Source: an uncultured Collinsella sp. (GTDB lineage: Bacteria; Actinomycetota; Coriobacteriia; Coriobacteriales; Coriobacteriaceae). Taken from it: a stretch of 41,185 bases of DNA. The notes beneath the pieces were generated by a model, which ran no database searches, had not been told where the DNA came from, and saw nothing but the letters and a program-made list of their open reading frames with translations. The position numbers and the translations under genes were made by a program. How positions within the stretch are numbered: position 1 is the first letter of the stretch; each line of letters begins with the position of its first letter. Positions 1-8,313 of the stretch are shown here, piece by piece. The DNA lies in the NCBI GenBank assembly GCA_900545075.1, contig UQXT01000004.1, positions 1-41,185 of the forward strand. The letters run 5' to 3'.

Positions 1-1
1 A

Positions 2-208
2 GACGGCGTAACCGATCGGCTGTGCGGCGCGTACGTGATCGATACCAGTGAGGATTCTGGTGCCACGCGCGAGGGCAAGATCGAATGGGTGACGCTGGCG
101 GCTGACCCCGAAGACGTCAAGGAACTGCTGGGGGCATCGGGCAAGGGAACGGTCAGCTTGACGATTCCCGCCACGGCGCGCGGCAAAAAGAGCGGAGGCG
201 ACGAGTGA
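2..208 (+). CDS. C-terminal end of a probable CpaB/RcpC pilus assembly protein (partial)
   Basis: An open frame enters from the left edge and ends at TGA 206-208, giving the last 68 residues of a protein. The fragment alternates short beta-like segments (YVIDTS, IEWVTLAA, GTVSLTIPA) and ends in a charged KKSGGDE tail. No catalytic motif is visible. It is called CpaB/RcpC mainly from position: in Tad loci this gene commonly precedes cpaE/tadZ, and the stop overlaps the next start as TGATG, so the two genes are one operon. RcpC/CpaB proteins are envelope proteins that work with the Tad secretin. The family call is an inference, because the diagnostic SAF domain would lie outside the window. Confidence 0.5.
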   Translation, partial: DGVTDRLCGAYVIDTSEDSGATREGKIEWVTLAADPEDVKELLGASGKGTVSLTIPATARGKKSGGDE

Positions 209-1851
209 TGAAGGCGATCTGGCTTGCGTGCTGCGCGTGCGGCGATTACGGGCTGTTGCAGCGGGAAGTCGAGGGCCGTGATGCGGGTGCACAGGTGCTT
301 CGCGTGGGTGACCTGGACGGGCTGATTTCCATGGCGCGGGCGTTTCCGTCGCGCCGCGGGGCTGCCATCATCGTGGCGTCTCTGTTTGATATTGAAGATG
401 TGCGCAAGACTGTTGCGCGCCTGACGGCCGAAGGCCGCGTGAGTCGCGTGGTCGTGTTGATAGAAGCACTCGATCCGTCGGATATCGAGGGGTTGTTTCG
501 CGCAGGGGCGACCGAGGTCATCGCTGCGCACAGTATATGCGGCAACGGGCGCGCGGGCGAGGGAGCGGTTGATTCCGATCGGCGCATGACGATTGAGCCC
601 GATGCTTTTGTTGATAGGGAACCCGGGGCGCCTCGCGCTACAAGAGGCCCGCGTGTTGATGATTATGGAAAAGCGGAAGCCGAGCATGGTCGGTGTCCCC
701 GGGATCCCCTTGCATACGATGAAGTCGGAGAGCCGGTGCCGTATGGCGAGGATCTTTTGGCCGTAGATATGGGATACGTGCATGGCGTAAGCCTGGTCGA
801 TGAACTCGACGAGGTGGAGGGACTTGCCGGGAGCGACAGCGTGCGTGTCGATGCGACCGTGAAGTCTCCAGACTCGGTCCCGCAGACCGAGCAACCTGCC
901 ATGCCGGCTTGGGCGCAGCATATGAGCGCTGCCGGGGAGACGGGGACGTTGCCGCCCGTGTCGGCACCGCCCGTCCCCACGCCGCCGGCAGATGCCGCTA
1001 CCCCGTCGCATCGAGCCCCGGTTGTCTGCGTCGTCTCGGGTTCGGGCGGTTGCGGCAAGTCGACGATCGTCGCCGCCATGGCGCATGCGGCGTCGCTGCT
1101 GGGCTTGCGTGCTGCCGTGCTCGACTTGGACCTGATGTTTGGAAACCTCTACGACCTGTTGGGCGCCGATGCCCCGCATGACATGGCGACGCTTATCGAG
1201 CCATCGGCTGCGGGCGCGCTTGCCGAATCGGACATCGTGGCCGCCTCGATGCGCGTGGCCCCGGGCGTCACGCTTTGGGGCCCGGTCGCCGCGCCCGAAC
1301 AGGCGGAGCTCATGGCGCGTCCGGTGGAGCTGTTGCTCGACGTCTTGCGCCGTGAATCCGACGTGGTTCTTGTCGACACCTCGGTCTTTTGGGGTGACGC
1401 CGTGGCGGCCGCGGTGGCGGCAAGCGATCGCTGCCTGGTCGTGGGCGATCCATCGGTGTCGTCTGCGACGTCCGCGGCACGCGTTATCGAACTGGCGAGC
1501 CGTGTGGGCGTGCCGCGTACGCGCATGAGCGCCGTATTCAACCGGTTTGGCGCGCGCGGCGCCGACGAGGATGTCGCCATGCGCTTTGAGATTACCTGCG
1601 CGTTGAGCTCCAAGATTCGTATCGCCGACGGCGGGCAGGACTTGGTGGCGCTCATGGCGTTCGGCCGTGCTGACGAGGCGGTGGGCCAGACCAGCGCTTT
1701 TGCCACCAGCGTGCGCGAAGCCACGCGCGAGATGCTCGTGGAGCTGGGCTGCGCCGTCGGTCCCTGGAGTGACATGGTCACCGACCGCGCGACGCGCGCC
1801 GAGCGCCCACGTATCCGTCTTCCCTGGTCGCGCGAGGGTGATTTGCGATGA
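208..1851 (+). CDS. tadZ: TadZ/CpaE-like pilus-localisation ATPase
   Basis: A 547-residue MinD/ParA-type ATPase. In the TadZ/CpaE family it places the Tad secretion machine at the cell pole or membrane. The first 115 residues look like a degenerate receiver domain (ending LFRAGATEVIA) without a clear phospho-acceptor pattern. A proline/acid-rich linker follows, then the ATPase from about residue 272. Its P-loop is SGSGGCGKST with Lys284; the usual first lysine of the deviant KGGxGK motif is replaced by serine. LDLDLMFGN and VVLVDTS match the later nucleotide-binding strands. ATG 208 is chosen because it overlaps the upstream stop (TGATG) and has GGAGG at 194-198; GTG 205 is equally readable. 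It overlaps the next gene as ATGA. Confidence 0.85.
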   Translation: MKAIWLACCACGDYGLLQREVEGRDAGAQVLRVGDLDGLISMARAFPSRRGAAIIVASLFDIEDVRKTVARLTAEGRVSRVVVLIEALDPSDIEGLFRAGATEVIAAHSICGNGRAGEGAVDSDRRMTIEPDAFVDREPGAPRATRGPRVDDYGKAEAEHGRCPRDPLAYDEVGEPVPYGEDLLAVDMGYVHGVSLVDELDEVEGLAGSDSVRVDATVKSPDSVPQTEQPAMPAWAQHMSAAGETGTLPPVSAPPVPTPPADAATPSHRAPVVCVVSGSGGCGKSTIVAAMAHAASLLGLRAAVLDLDLMFGNLYDLLGADAPHDMATLIEPSAAGALAESDIVAASMRVAPGVTLWGPVAAPEQAELMARPVELLLDVLRRESDVVLVDTSVFWGDAVAAAVAASDRCLVVGDPSVSSATSAARVIELASRVGVPRTRMSAVFNRFGARGADEDVAMRFEITCALSSKIRIADGGQDLVALMAFGRADEAVGQTSAFATSVREATREMLVELGCAVGPWSDMVTDRATRAERPRIRLPWSREGDLR

Positions 1852-3176
1852 GTTTGCAAACAAGGATTAAGGAAGCCGGTGCGGCCGCGGCGGCAGCGCC
1901 TGTTGATGCGGGGCGCCACCGTGCCGTCAAGCGCCGCACCAAGCGCGCCGTGATGGACCGCATGGGCTATGACGAGGTGGCGCGTATCAGCGCATACATC
2001 GATCCGGCGCGCGCCCGCTCGGAATTGCGTCCTGCGGTGGAGGCGGCGCTCAATGTGGAGGAGCCGACCGACCTGGCGACGCCCGAGCGCGAGACCATCA
2101 TCGACGAGATCTTGGATGACGTGGTGGGCCTGGGGCCGCTGCAGCCGCTCATCGAGGACGACACCGTTACCGAGATCATGGTCAACGGCTGCCGCTCGGC
2201 CTTCTTCGAGCGCGGCGGCGTCTTATATCCCATCGAGCATGCGTTTGAGGATGACGAGCAGATCCGCGTCCTCATCGACCGCATCATCTCGCCACTGGGC
2301 AGGCGCATCGACGAGCGCAGCCCCATCGTCAACGCTCGCCTCAAGACGGGCTATCGCGTCAACGCGGTGATCCCGCCTGTGGCGATCGATGGGCCGATCC
2401 TTACCATCCGCAAGTTCTCGGACCGCATCTGTTCGTTGGACGAGCTTGTGGGCCTGGGGTCGCTACCGCTTTGGTATGCGCAACTGCTCTCGTGCGCGGT
2501 GTCGCTGCGCCAGGATTTGGCAGTTGCGGGCGGCACGGGATCGGGTAAGACCACGCTGCTCAATGCGCTGTCGTGCGAGATATCCACCGGCGAGCGCATC
2601 GTGACGATCGAGGACTCCGCCGAGCTCAAGTTTGCGCATCACCCGCATGTGGTTCGCCTGGAGGCGCGCGAGGCTTCAATTGAGGGCGAGGGTGCGGTAA
2701 CAATCCGCGACCTGGTGACCAACGCCCTGCGCATGCGTCCCGACCGTATTGTGGTGGGCGAGGTGCGCGGTGCCGAGTGCTGCGACATGTTGCAGGCCAT
2801 GAACACGGGCCACGACGGGTCGCTCACCACACTTCATGCGGGTTCAGAACAGGAGACCGTGGTGCGTCTGACGTTGCTTGCACGTTATGGCATCGATCTG
2901 CCGAGCGAGCTCATCGAGGAACAGATTGCCATGGCGCTCGACGGCATCGTGATGTCCGAGCGCCACGCCGATGGCAGGCGTTTCGTCTCCTCGTATTCGG
3001 GGGTGCGTCGCGCCGCGTCGGGCGGCGTAGAACTCGAGCGCTATGTGACTTTCGATGCCGCCGAGCGCACCTGGAAGCTTGACCGCGAGCCGCCGTTTAT
3101 CGCAGAAGGCCTGCGGTCGGGGACGCTCACACAAGAGGAGGTGGACGAATGGAGGTCGCTGTGCCCCTCGTCGTAG
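1848..3176 (+). CDS. tadA: TadA/CpaF secretion ATPase
   Basis: A 442-residue type II/IV secretion ATPase that powers assembly of Flp pili from the cytoplasmic face of the membrane. The N-terminal part (about 50-200) has the CpaF features LGPLQPLIEDDTVTEIMVNG and RRIDERSPIVNARL. The P-loop GGTGSGKTT is at 228-236 with Lys234. The Asp box IVTIEDSAEL, the Walker B region RPDRIVVGEVRG and the His box TGHDGSLTTLHAG follow in the expected order. Length is normal for the family. The start overlaps tadZ by ATGA, and the end overlaps tadB by 28 bases. All key motifs look intact, so it should be an active ATPase. Confidence 0.96.
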   Translation: MSLQTRIKEAGAAAAAAPVDAGRHRAVKRRTKRAVMDRMGYDEVARISAYIDPARARSELRPAVEAALNVEEPTDLATPERETIIDEILDDVVGLGPLQPLIEDDTVTEIMVNGCRSAFFERGGVLYPIEHAFEDDEQIRVLIDRIISPLGRRIDERSPIVNARLKTGYRVNAVIPPVAIDGPILTIRKFSDRICSLDELVGLGSLPLWYAQLLSCAVSLRQDLAVAGGTGSGKTTLLNALSCEISTGERIVTIEDSAELKFAHHPHVVRLEAREASIEGEGAVTIRDLVTNALRMRPDRIVVGEVRGAECCDMLQAMNTGHDGSLTTLHAGSEQETVVRLTLLARYGIDLPSELIEEQIAMALDGIVMSERHADGRRFVSSYSGVRRAASGGVELERYVTFDAAERTWKLDREPPFIAEGLRSGTLTQEEVDEWRSLCPSS

Positions 3177-4075
3177 GGGGTTTGGCAGGGTTTTCTGTCG
3201 CGACGGCGTGCGGGGCGGAACCTCGTGTGCCGCAGGTACCGCCGGCGGAGCTGGCGCGTCAGGCGCTCGAGACGGTGGCAGAGAAGCTGCCGCGTGAGCT
3301 GGTGGAAAACGATCTGCTGAAAAAGATCGCCCGTTCGTGGGCATCGCTGGCTCCGGCGCATCGCCTTGGCCTCGTGATTGAAGATGCTTCGGGGCGTTTG
3401 GCGTTTCTGCTGCTATCGAGCGGTGTCTGCTGCGTTTTACTAACGATGGTGTCGTTATCGCCCCTCGGATTTGCCTTGGGACTTGTTGCTCCGATTGCCG
3501 TTGGCGCCGCTCGGGATGGCTTTGAGAGCCGGCGCGAGCAACACGATGCAGAAGAGGCCATGCCCGAGGCGTTTACCGCACTTTCCATGTCGCTTGCCTC
3601 GGGACATTCACTGGCCCAGGGCATGCGCTTTGTGGGCGCTCATGCGCAAGAACCGGTGCATACCGAGTTTTTGCGGGTGGCGGCGGCAATCGATTGCGGC
3701 ATCTCGGCGACCGACGCGCTCGATGACTTGCTCGTGCGCATCGATGCCCCCGGCCTTTCGCTTGTGACCTTGGCGCTTAAGGTGTCTCAGCGCACCGGTG
3801 CTCCGCTTGCCGACTTACTGTCCGAGGCGTCGAGCATGGTGGGGGAGCGCATTGAGCTCAAGCGCCGCCTGGATGTTAAGACGTCGCAGGCTCGCATGTC
3901 TGCGCATATGGTCGCGGCGATGCCGACGGGCATGTGCGCGGTGTTGGCGCTGCTTTCGGCAGATTTTCGTCGCGGTCTTGCGACGCCTGCCGGTGCGGGC
4001 GCTGTGGTGCTGGGTCTAGCCCTCAACGTCGTTGCCCTGGTGGTTATCAGGCGCATTATGTGGGTGGAGCTATGA
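3149..4075 (+). CDS. tadB: TadB-like pilus assembly inner-membrane protein
   Basis: A 308-residue membrane protein of the type II secretion F (GspF/PilC) superfamily. TadB and TadC form the membrane platform for TadA. Two hydrophobic segments lie around residues 80-120. A cytoplasmic T2SSF helical domain follows, with the characteristic EAMPEAFTALSMSLASGHSLAQGM and SQRTGAPLADLL patterns. Two more membrane helices lie at the C terminus. ATG 3149 has a strong Shine-Dalgarno (GAGGAGGTGG) eight bases upstream although it lies inside the end of tadA. It ends in ATGA, shared with tadC. Confidence 0.88.
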   Translation: MEVAVPLVVGGLAGFSVATACGAEPRVPQVPPAELARQALETVAEKLPRELVENDLLKKIARSWASLAPAHRLGLVIEDASGRLAFLLLSSGVCCVLLTMVSLSPLGFALGLVAPIAVGAARDGFESRREQHDAEEAMPEAFTALSMSLASGHSLAQGMRFVGAHAQEPVHTEFLRVAAAIDCGISATDALDDLLVRIDAPGLSLVTLALKVSQRTGAPLADLLSEASSMVGERIELKRRLDVKTSQARMSAHMVAAMPTGMCAVLALLSADFRRGLATPAGAGAVVLGLALNVVALVVIRRIMWVEL

Positions 4076-4713
4076 GCGCCCTGGTTGCAGTTGTGGCTTG
4101 CCTGTGTGCCCTGAGTGTATTTGTCGCGACGGGTTTGGATCGGGCGGATGCGCGCAAGATCGCAGGGGCCTGCAAGCGCGAGGCGGTGCTGGTCGCTGCC
4201 GCGGGTCGCTCGGTGGTCGATGCCCTGACCGCGCGAGTGAAGGGCGCGGTTGGAGCGGGCGGCCCGGCGCGAGTGTCGCTCGGCGAAGTGTCCGAGATGA
4301 TCGATGTTGTGCGCTTGGGCCTTTCGGCCGGTCTTTCGTTTGATGCGGCGCTTGAGATTTTCTGCGCCAACCGCCGGTCAGTGCTGGCTCTTCGCCTTGA
4401 GCGGGCCTGCATGGCGTGGCAGGTGGGCGTGGGCACGCGTGAGGACGAGTTGTTGGCCGCCGCGCGCGACCTGGACGTGCGAGCGCTCGAGACCTTTGCC
4501 ATCACGGTGGGGCAGGCGCTCGCCCTGGGTGCCCCACTTGCCGAGACGTTGGCCGCTCAAAGTCGCGAGATCCGTGCGGCTCATCGCGCCGCGGTCGAGC
4601 GCGAGATTGAGCGTGCGCCCGTCAAGCTGCTGATTCCCACCGGCACGCTCATCTTGCCGGCGTTGCTTCTGTCCATATTGGGCCCGCTGCTGGGAGCAGG
4701 CGGGATGATGTAG
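4072..4713 (+). CDS. tadC: TadC-like pilus assembly inner-membrane protein
   Basis: A 213-residue T2SSF-superfamily protein, partner of TadB in the pilus platform. It has an N-terminal membrane helix (LVAVVACLCALSVFVATGLD), a helical domain with VVRLGLSAGLSFDAALEIF and ITVGQALALGAPLAETL, and a C-terminal helix LLIPTGTLILPALLLSILGP. The frame stays open further upstream to 3934, but the ATG at 4072 overlapping the tadB stop (ATGA) is much the best start: the upstream extension is cysteine/arginine-rich and out of character. It is at the shorter end for TadC proteins. Confidence 0.86.
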   Translation: MSALVAVVACLCALSVFVATGLDRADARKIAGACKREAVLVAAAGRSVVDALTARVKGAVGAGGPARVSLGEVSEMIDVVRLGLSAGLSFDAALEIFCANRRSVLALRLERACMAWQVGVGTREDELLAAARDLDVRALETFAITVGQALALGAPLAETLAAQSREIRAAHRAAVEREIERAPVKLLIPTGTLILPALLLSILGPLLGAGGMM

Positions 4714-4723
4714 GGAGGAATAC

Positions 4724-4957
4724 ATGAACACGATGGTCGAAGTTGCTGACAAGGCTTGGAACTGGGCTTTTTGCCGGGCGATTCTCGCTCGCCAGCATGC
4801 CAAGGAGCTGTTGCAGGAGGAGAGCGCGCAGGGTACCACCGAGTACGCCATTTTGGTGGGTGTGCTTGTGGTGATCGCGATTATTGCCATCGTTGCATTT
4901 AAAGGCAAGGTCCAAGATCTATGGAACGCTATCAGCGAGGGCATCAACAGCCTGTAG
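4724..4957 (+). CDS. flp: Flp-type (type IVb) pilin
   Basis: A 77-residue prepilin, the likely major subunit of the Tad pilus. An unusually long 35-residue leader, basic to mixed in charge, precedes EESAQGTTEYAILVGVLV, which carries the Flp-type Glu-Tyr pair and leads straight into a hydrophobic helix. A short charged tail ends in INSL. A prepilin peptidase would cut near the AQG segment; the exact bond cannot be fixed by eye. ATG 4724 has GGGAGGAATAC directly upstream, and the gene lies 10 bases after tadC. Size and motif make the assignment secure. Confidence 0.92.
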   Translation: MNTMVEVADKAWNWAFCRAILARQHAKELLQEESAQGTTEYAILVGVLVVIAIIAIVAFKGKVQDLWNAISEGINSL

Positions 4958-5484
4958 AGGGCGAGCGCCCCATCGGGGTGTTGCTGGTGTTTGCATGCCT
5001 GACCGTGGCGATAGCGGCGGTGCTTTGGGGGCTTAACGCCGCGCGGCAGCAGCGTCCTGGGGCCGCCTTCGATTCGGGCTCAGATTCGGCGGTGGCGTCT
5101 CAAAAAGATGAGATGCGAGATGTGGACGATTCGGATGTCGCTGTCACGGCGCAAACCTTTCTGCGGACGCTCGACAAGCGGTCTGGCACTGCGACGGATT
5201 CGTCTGAGGACAACGCGATTGCGGTCCGGCTTGCATGGTCCGAGGACCGACCGATGACCGAGGCAGCGGCGGATATGTTACGCGCCTACCGCGAGGTGCC
5301 AACGGCCCAGCTCGCCCTGAGCGGCTATCTCGATATTAAGGGCAACGTATGGGGCGCCATCGTGCGCGATGGGCGCGGCTGGGTCGATATGGTGACGGTT
5401 GCCGCGGATACCGGCGATGCTTCGTGTCGTCTGCGCGCCGTGCGCCTGGTACCGCAAACAATAAGCTCAAAGGAGGGATCGTGA
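4921..5484 (+). CDS. Membrane-anchored protein of unknown function in the Tad operon
   Basis: A protein of up to 187 residues with one N-terminal membrane helix (about 18-40, GVLLVFACLTVAIAAVLWGL) and a soluble, presumably external domain of about 145 residues. The domain is acidic at first and ends in short beta-like segments (QLALSGYLDI, VWGAIVRDGRGWVDMVTVAA). I recognise no family. ATG 4921 overlaps the pilin gene by 37 bases; an in-frame GTG at 4978 just after the pilin stop is an alternative that removes only the charged N terminus. Position suggests a pilus accessory or assembly factor, but nothing in the sequence proves it. Confidence 0.7.
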   Translation: MERYQRGHQQPVEGERPIGVLLVFACLTVAIAAVLWGLNAARQQRPGAAFDSGSDSAVASQKDEMRDVDDSDVAVTAQTFLRTLDKRSGTATDSSEDNAIAVRLAWSEDRPMTEAAADMLRAYREVPTAQLALSGYLDIKGNVWGAIVRDGRGWVDMVTVAADTGDASCRLRAVRLVPQTISSKEGS

Positions 5485-5485
5485 A

Positions 5486-5704
5486 ATGCATGGCGTTCTG
5501 CGTGAAGAGGTTGCCCAAGCGACTGTGGAATACGCCATCGTCACGGTGGCGCTGCTATCGATCGTGCTGGCGATTGCGGGACTTTGGCGTGCTGGCACCG
5601 ATGGACGCTTGGCGGCGCTGGTTGAGCGGGCGGCATCCCATGGCGTTGCCTCGACGTCGGTTATCGACGCCGCTGCGGGCGCTAAGGACATCGCGTTGTA
5701 TTGA
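5486..5704 (+). CDS. Small pilin-like protein with class III-type signal
   Basis: A 72-residue protein starting MHGVLREE, then VAQATVEYAIVTVALLSIVL, a pilin-like segment with Glu-Tyr before a hydrophobic helix, and a short soluble tail. The layout parallels the Flp pilin upstream but the leader is very short. It could be a minor pilin or a TadE-type pseudopilin. AAAGGAGG lies about 10 bases upstream of ATG 5486, and the gene starts two bases after the preceding stop. Its stop (TGA 5702-5704) overlaps the apparent start of the next gene. Confidence 0.78.
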   Translation: MHGVLREEVAQATVEYAIVTVALLSIVLAIAGLWRAGTDGRLAALVERAASHGVASTSVIDAAAGAKDIALY

Positions 5705-6176
5705 TATCGCGCGCGAGGACCGGGCGCAGTCTACGGTCGAGGCCGCTTTTTTGCTGCCGACGTTTCTGACGCTCATCCTTCTCGCACTGCAACCGGTGTG
5801 CCTGCTTTATACGCGCGCGGTCATGGAGTCTGCCGCCGCCGAGACCGCGCGGCTCATGACCACGACGACGGCGGAGGACGACGATCTTAAGGAGTTCACC
5901 CGCCGCCGGCTTGCCGCAGTGCCCAACGTTTCGATCTTTCATGCCGGCGGGCCGTTGTCGTGGGATATCGAGCTTGGTCGGGCCGGCGCGGGCGGCGTCT
6001 CGTCCGTTTCCGTTACCGGCGAGGTTAAACCGCTGCCCGTGATCGGTGCGTTTGCGCAGGCTATGGGTAGCGCAGGCCAAGACGGCTATGTCGAGCTTAA
6101 GGTCGACGTCTCGTATCGATCGCGTCCCGAGTGGCTGGAGGGAGACTATGATTCATGGATTGCTGCATGGGATTAA
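5700..6176 (+). CDS. TadE-like pseudopilin, apparently without a canonical start codon
   Basis: About 158 residues. A short N terminus (DIAREDRAQSTVEAAFLLPT) runs into a long hydrophobic helix, followed by a soluble domain ending PEWLEGDYDSWIAAWD. This is the TadE arrangement: a minor pseudopilin needed for pilus biogenesis. The only in-frame ATG near the N terminus is at about 5823, which would delete the membrane segment, and there is no in-frame GTG or TTG near 5700. The codon where the protein should begin is ATT 5700-5702, overlapping the previous stop (ATTGA), with AAGGA at 5684-5688. The frame stays open upstream to 5349, but that part reads as a shadow of the previous gene. Start chosen by inference; the coding region is well supported. 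Confidence 0.7.
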   Translation: MDIAREDRAQSTVEAAFLLPTFLTLILLALQPVCLLYTRAVMESAAAETARLMTTTTAEDDDLKEFTRRRLAAVPNVSIFHAGGPLSWDIELGRAGAGGVSSVSVTGEVKPLPVIGAFAQAMGSAGQDGYVELKVDVSYRSRPEWLEGDYDSWIAAWD

Positions 6177-8313
6177 GCGCTGCCTGCTGAAGGTGACGAG
6201 GGGGCTTGCGTGCCGTTGCCGACCGCGTGCTCGCTGCAAGCGAGGCGGCTTTATGGGTCGAGCCGGGATCGACCTGTTTATCGAAGACGGTGCCTACACC
6301 ACGCTTTCTTCTGCCGTGGTCATCCTAGTGGTGCTCACGTTGTTGTTTTCGTCGACCGCGGCGATATGGAGCATGTCGCGTGCCGGGGATACCCAGGTGG
6401 CGGCCGATAGCGGCGCACTGGCGGGTGCCAACGTAGTGTCGTCCTATCACAAGGCTGCCACGGTGGTTGATGCGAGCATCTTGAGTCTGGGGCTGGCGGG
6501 GTTTGCCACAATCGGGACGGGCCTGGTCGCCATCCTCATCCCAGGTGCCGAATCAGTTGCCGGCAATATGGTCGACACCGGGATTGAGATCATTAAAACG
6601 CGCAACAAGTTTGCCAAAAGTGCCTCCAAGGGCCTGCAGAAAATCGAGACGGCTCTACCGTATCTGGTTGCCGCGCGAGCTACGCAGGCCGTGTCGGCGC
6701 AGGATTCCGATGGTGTGACCTATACCGGTACGGCACTTGCCGTGCCTAGGACGTCCGAGTCGGATTTCGTTGCGCTCGAGGGCTCCGAGATCTCGACCGA
6801 TGCGATTAAAGACACATCGAAAGATCTGGAGCGCGCAGCAGATGAGCTGCAGAAAGCCTCGGAGGAGACGGCGAAAGCAAAAGAACGCGCCTGGCTTGCG
6901 GATTGCGGCGGGTCGGTTCCGGCTTCGGTCGGTAGCTGTTCATGTATGTGGGAACGTGCGAGGAGCTTGGCAAAGCTCTTGGGTGAGCAGAACCAGCATT
7001 ATGCCTCGAGCGTTTCGTGGGAGCCACAGGTGGCGCTCGACCGCGCGAAGACCTACTACCGTCAACGCCTGGCAGACGAAAAACCGCAGGGTTCAAGCGT
7101 CGAGACGAAGGCGGAGTCGGCGGCGCGCAAGGCGTTTTACACCTATGCGAGTACAGAGGTCAATCGTGCATATGTAACCGAGGACGGAGATGAAGTTACT
7201 TCCTATATCCCGCTGTTGCCGCGCAACGCTGACGAGGTGCGAGCGACGGAGCTCTATACCGATGCGGCGTGGCCAACCAGTGCCATCGATGGCAAGACGT
7301 ATCTGCATTACGGAACGAGTTGCCCCAACTATAAGAAGGGGGTACCAGGCGGGCTAGCCTCGGTTGCTGATTACGACGGGCAGGACAAATGCAATAGATG
7401 CCATTTTGGTGTTTCGTCGCTCGGTGCCGTTGCGGCTCCTTCGACTTCTATCGAAAACGGCTTTGAGTACCACTTTGATCGATTCAAAGACGCTCTGGAA
7501 GACTACGTCGAATGCCGCGACAAAGAGCTTGAGCTCATGCGCCAGACCGAGGACGAGGCTGACCGTGCGGGCAATGCGTTTGATCAGGCCATTAAAGCGC
7601 TTTCGGGCGAGCGCCCGCGTATCGCTCCGCCCGGTCGCAACGGCGTGGTTGCCTTGGCGGTTTCAGGTGCCATCTCGAGCCCCGATGAGCTCAACTCTTC
7701 GTTTAACACGGCAGTCAGGCTTGGCGATCGCGGCGCGATCTCTGCTGCGGTGCTGGCGCCCGATGATGCGACGGCGCAGAACAACGTTCTCTCGCGGTTT
7801 TTCTCGACGCTGGAGGAGCGTTCTGGTGGCGTTGCCGGTGTACTCGATGGCGTCATGGATGTTTGGGGACGGCTGCTTGTGGGATACGGAGACATCCAGG
7901 GCTCGGCCGACGAGCTTATGGATGAGATGATCGATGACCTGGGAGGGGACAGTGGCGCGCTGGGCTCCATTGCGTCGTGGCTCGGCGATACCGTTTCGGC
8001 GTCCGTGGCGGCGCTGGGCTTGGAACCGTGCGACTTGCGCCTGCGAAAGCCGGTGTTGACCGACACCGCCAACGTCATCAAGAGCCCGGGGTCTGACATC
8101 ACAGGTCTTTCTAATGCGCAGGACAAGCTACGAAGTATTCCGCTGGGCGTGACAGACCCCAAGGCGCTTTGCGAGGCGCTGGAATATCAAGTCGAGCGCA
8201 CCATCAGCGGCGCGGTGTTCACGCTAGCGGAGATTCCGCTACCCGGCGGCGGTTCCATCCCGCTTACCGTCGATGTTGCCACGCTGGCGGGTGCCTTGGG
8301 CGGTGGGTCGTAA
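6148..8313 (+). CDS. TadG-like Flp pilus-assembly protein (large)
   Basis: A 721-residue exported or membrane protein. A basic N terminus is followed by one hydrophobic helix (about residues 50-75) and ADSGALAGANVV, the hallmark of the TadE/TadG N-terminal domain. The rest is a long, mostly helical, charged domain of unknown role. Residues 415-419 read CNRCH, a CXXCH pattern, with further cysteines at CGTSCP shortly before. ATG 6148 has GGAGGGAG upstream and overlaps the TadE-like stop; a later ATG before GRAGIDLF is possible. The stop TAA shares a base with the next ATG (TAATG). TadG proteins are thought to link the pilus to the envelope; the long C-terminal region here is not one I recognise. 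Confidence 0.78.
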   Translation: MIHGLLHGIKRCLLKVTRGLACRCRPRARCKRGGFMGRAGIDLFIEDGAYTTLSSAVVILVVLTLLFSSTAAIWSMSRAGDTQVAADSGALAGANVVSSYHKAATVVDASILSLGLAGFATIGTGLVAILIPGAESVAGNMVDTGIEIIKTRNKFAKSASKGLQKIETALPYLVAARATQAVSAQDSDGVTYTGTALAVPRTSESDFVALEGSEISTDAIKDTSKDLERAADELQKASEETAKAKERAWLADCGGSVPASVGSCSCMWERARSLAKLLGEQNQHYASSVSWEPQVALDRAKTYYRQRLADEKPQGSSVETKAESAARKAFYTYASTEVNRAYVTEDGDEVTSYIPLLPRNADEVRATELYTDAAWPTSAIDGKTYLHYGTSCPNYKKGVPGGLASVADYDGQDKCNRCHFGVSSLGAVAAPSTSIENGFEYHFDRFKDALEDYVECRDKELELMRQTEDEADRAGNAFDQAIKALSGERPRIAPPGRNGVVALAVSGAISSPDELNSSFNTAVRLGDRGAISAAVLAPDDATAQNNVLSRFFSTLEERSGGVAGVLDGVMDVWGRLLVGYGDIQGSADELMDEMIDDLGGDSGALGSIASWLGDTVSASVAALGLEPCDLRLRKPVLTDTANVIKSPGSDITGLSNAQDKLRSIPLGVTDPKALCEALEYQVERTISGAVFTLAEIPLPGGGSIPLTVDVATLAGALGGGS

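Noticed and set aside
5349..5699. 117-residue N-terminal extension of the TadE-like frame
   Set aside because: Rich in Arg, Trp and Ser, and an out-of-frame reading of two other genes. The conserved TadE signal begins only after 5700.
7390..7404. Calling the TadG-like protein a c-type cytochrome
   Set aside because: One CXXCH pattern in a large helical protein is not enough; no haem-ligand context or maturation genes are seen.
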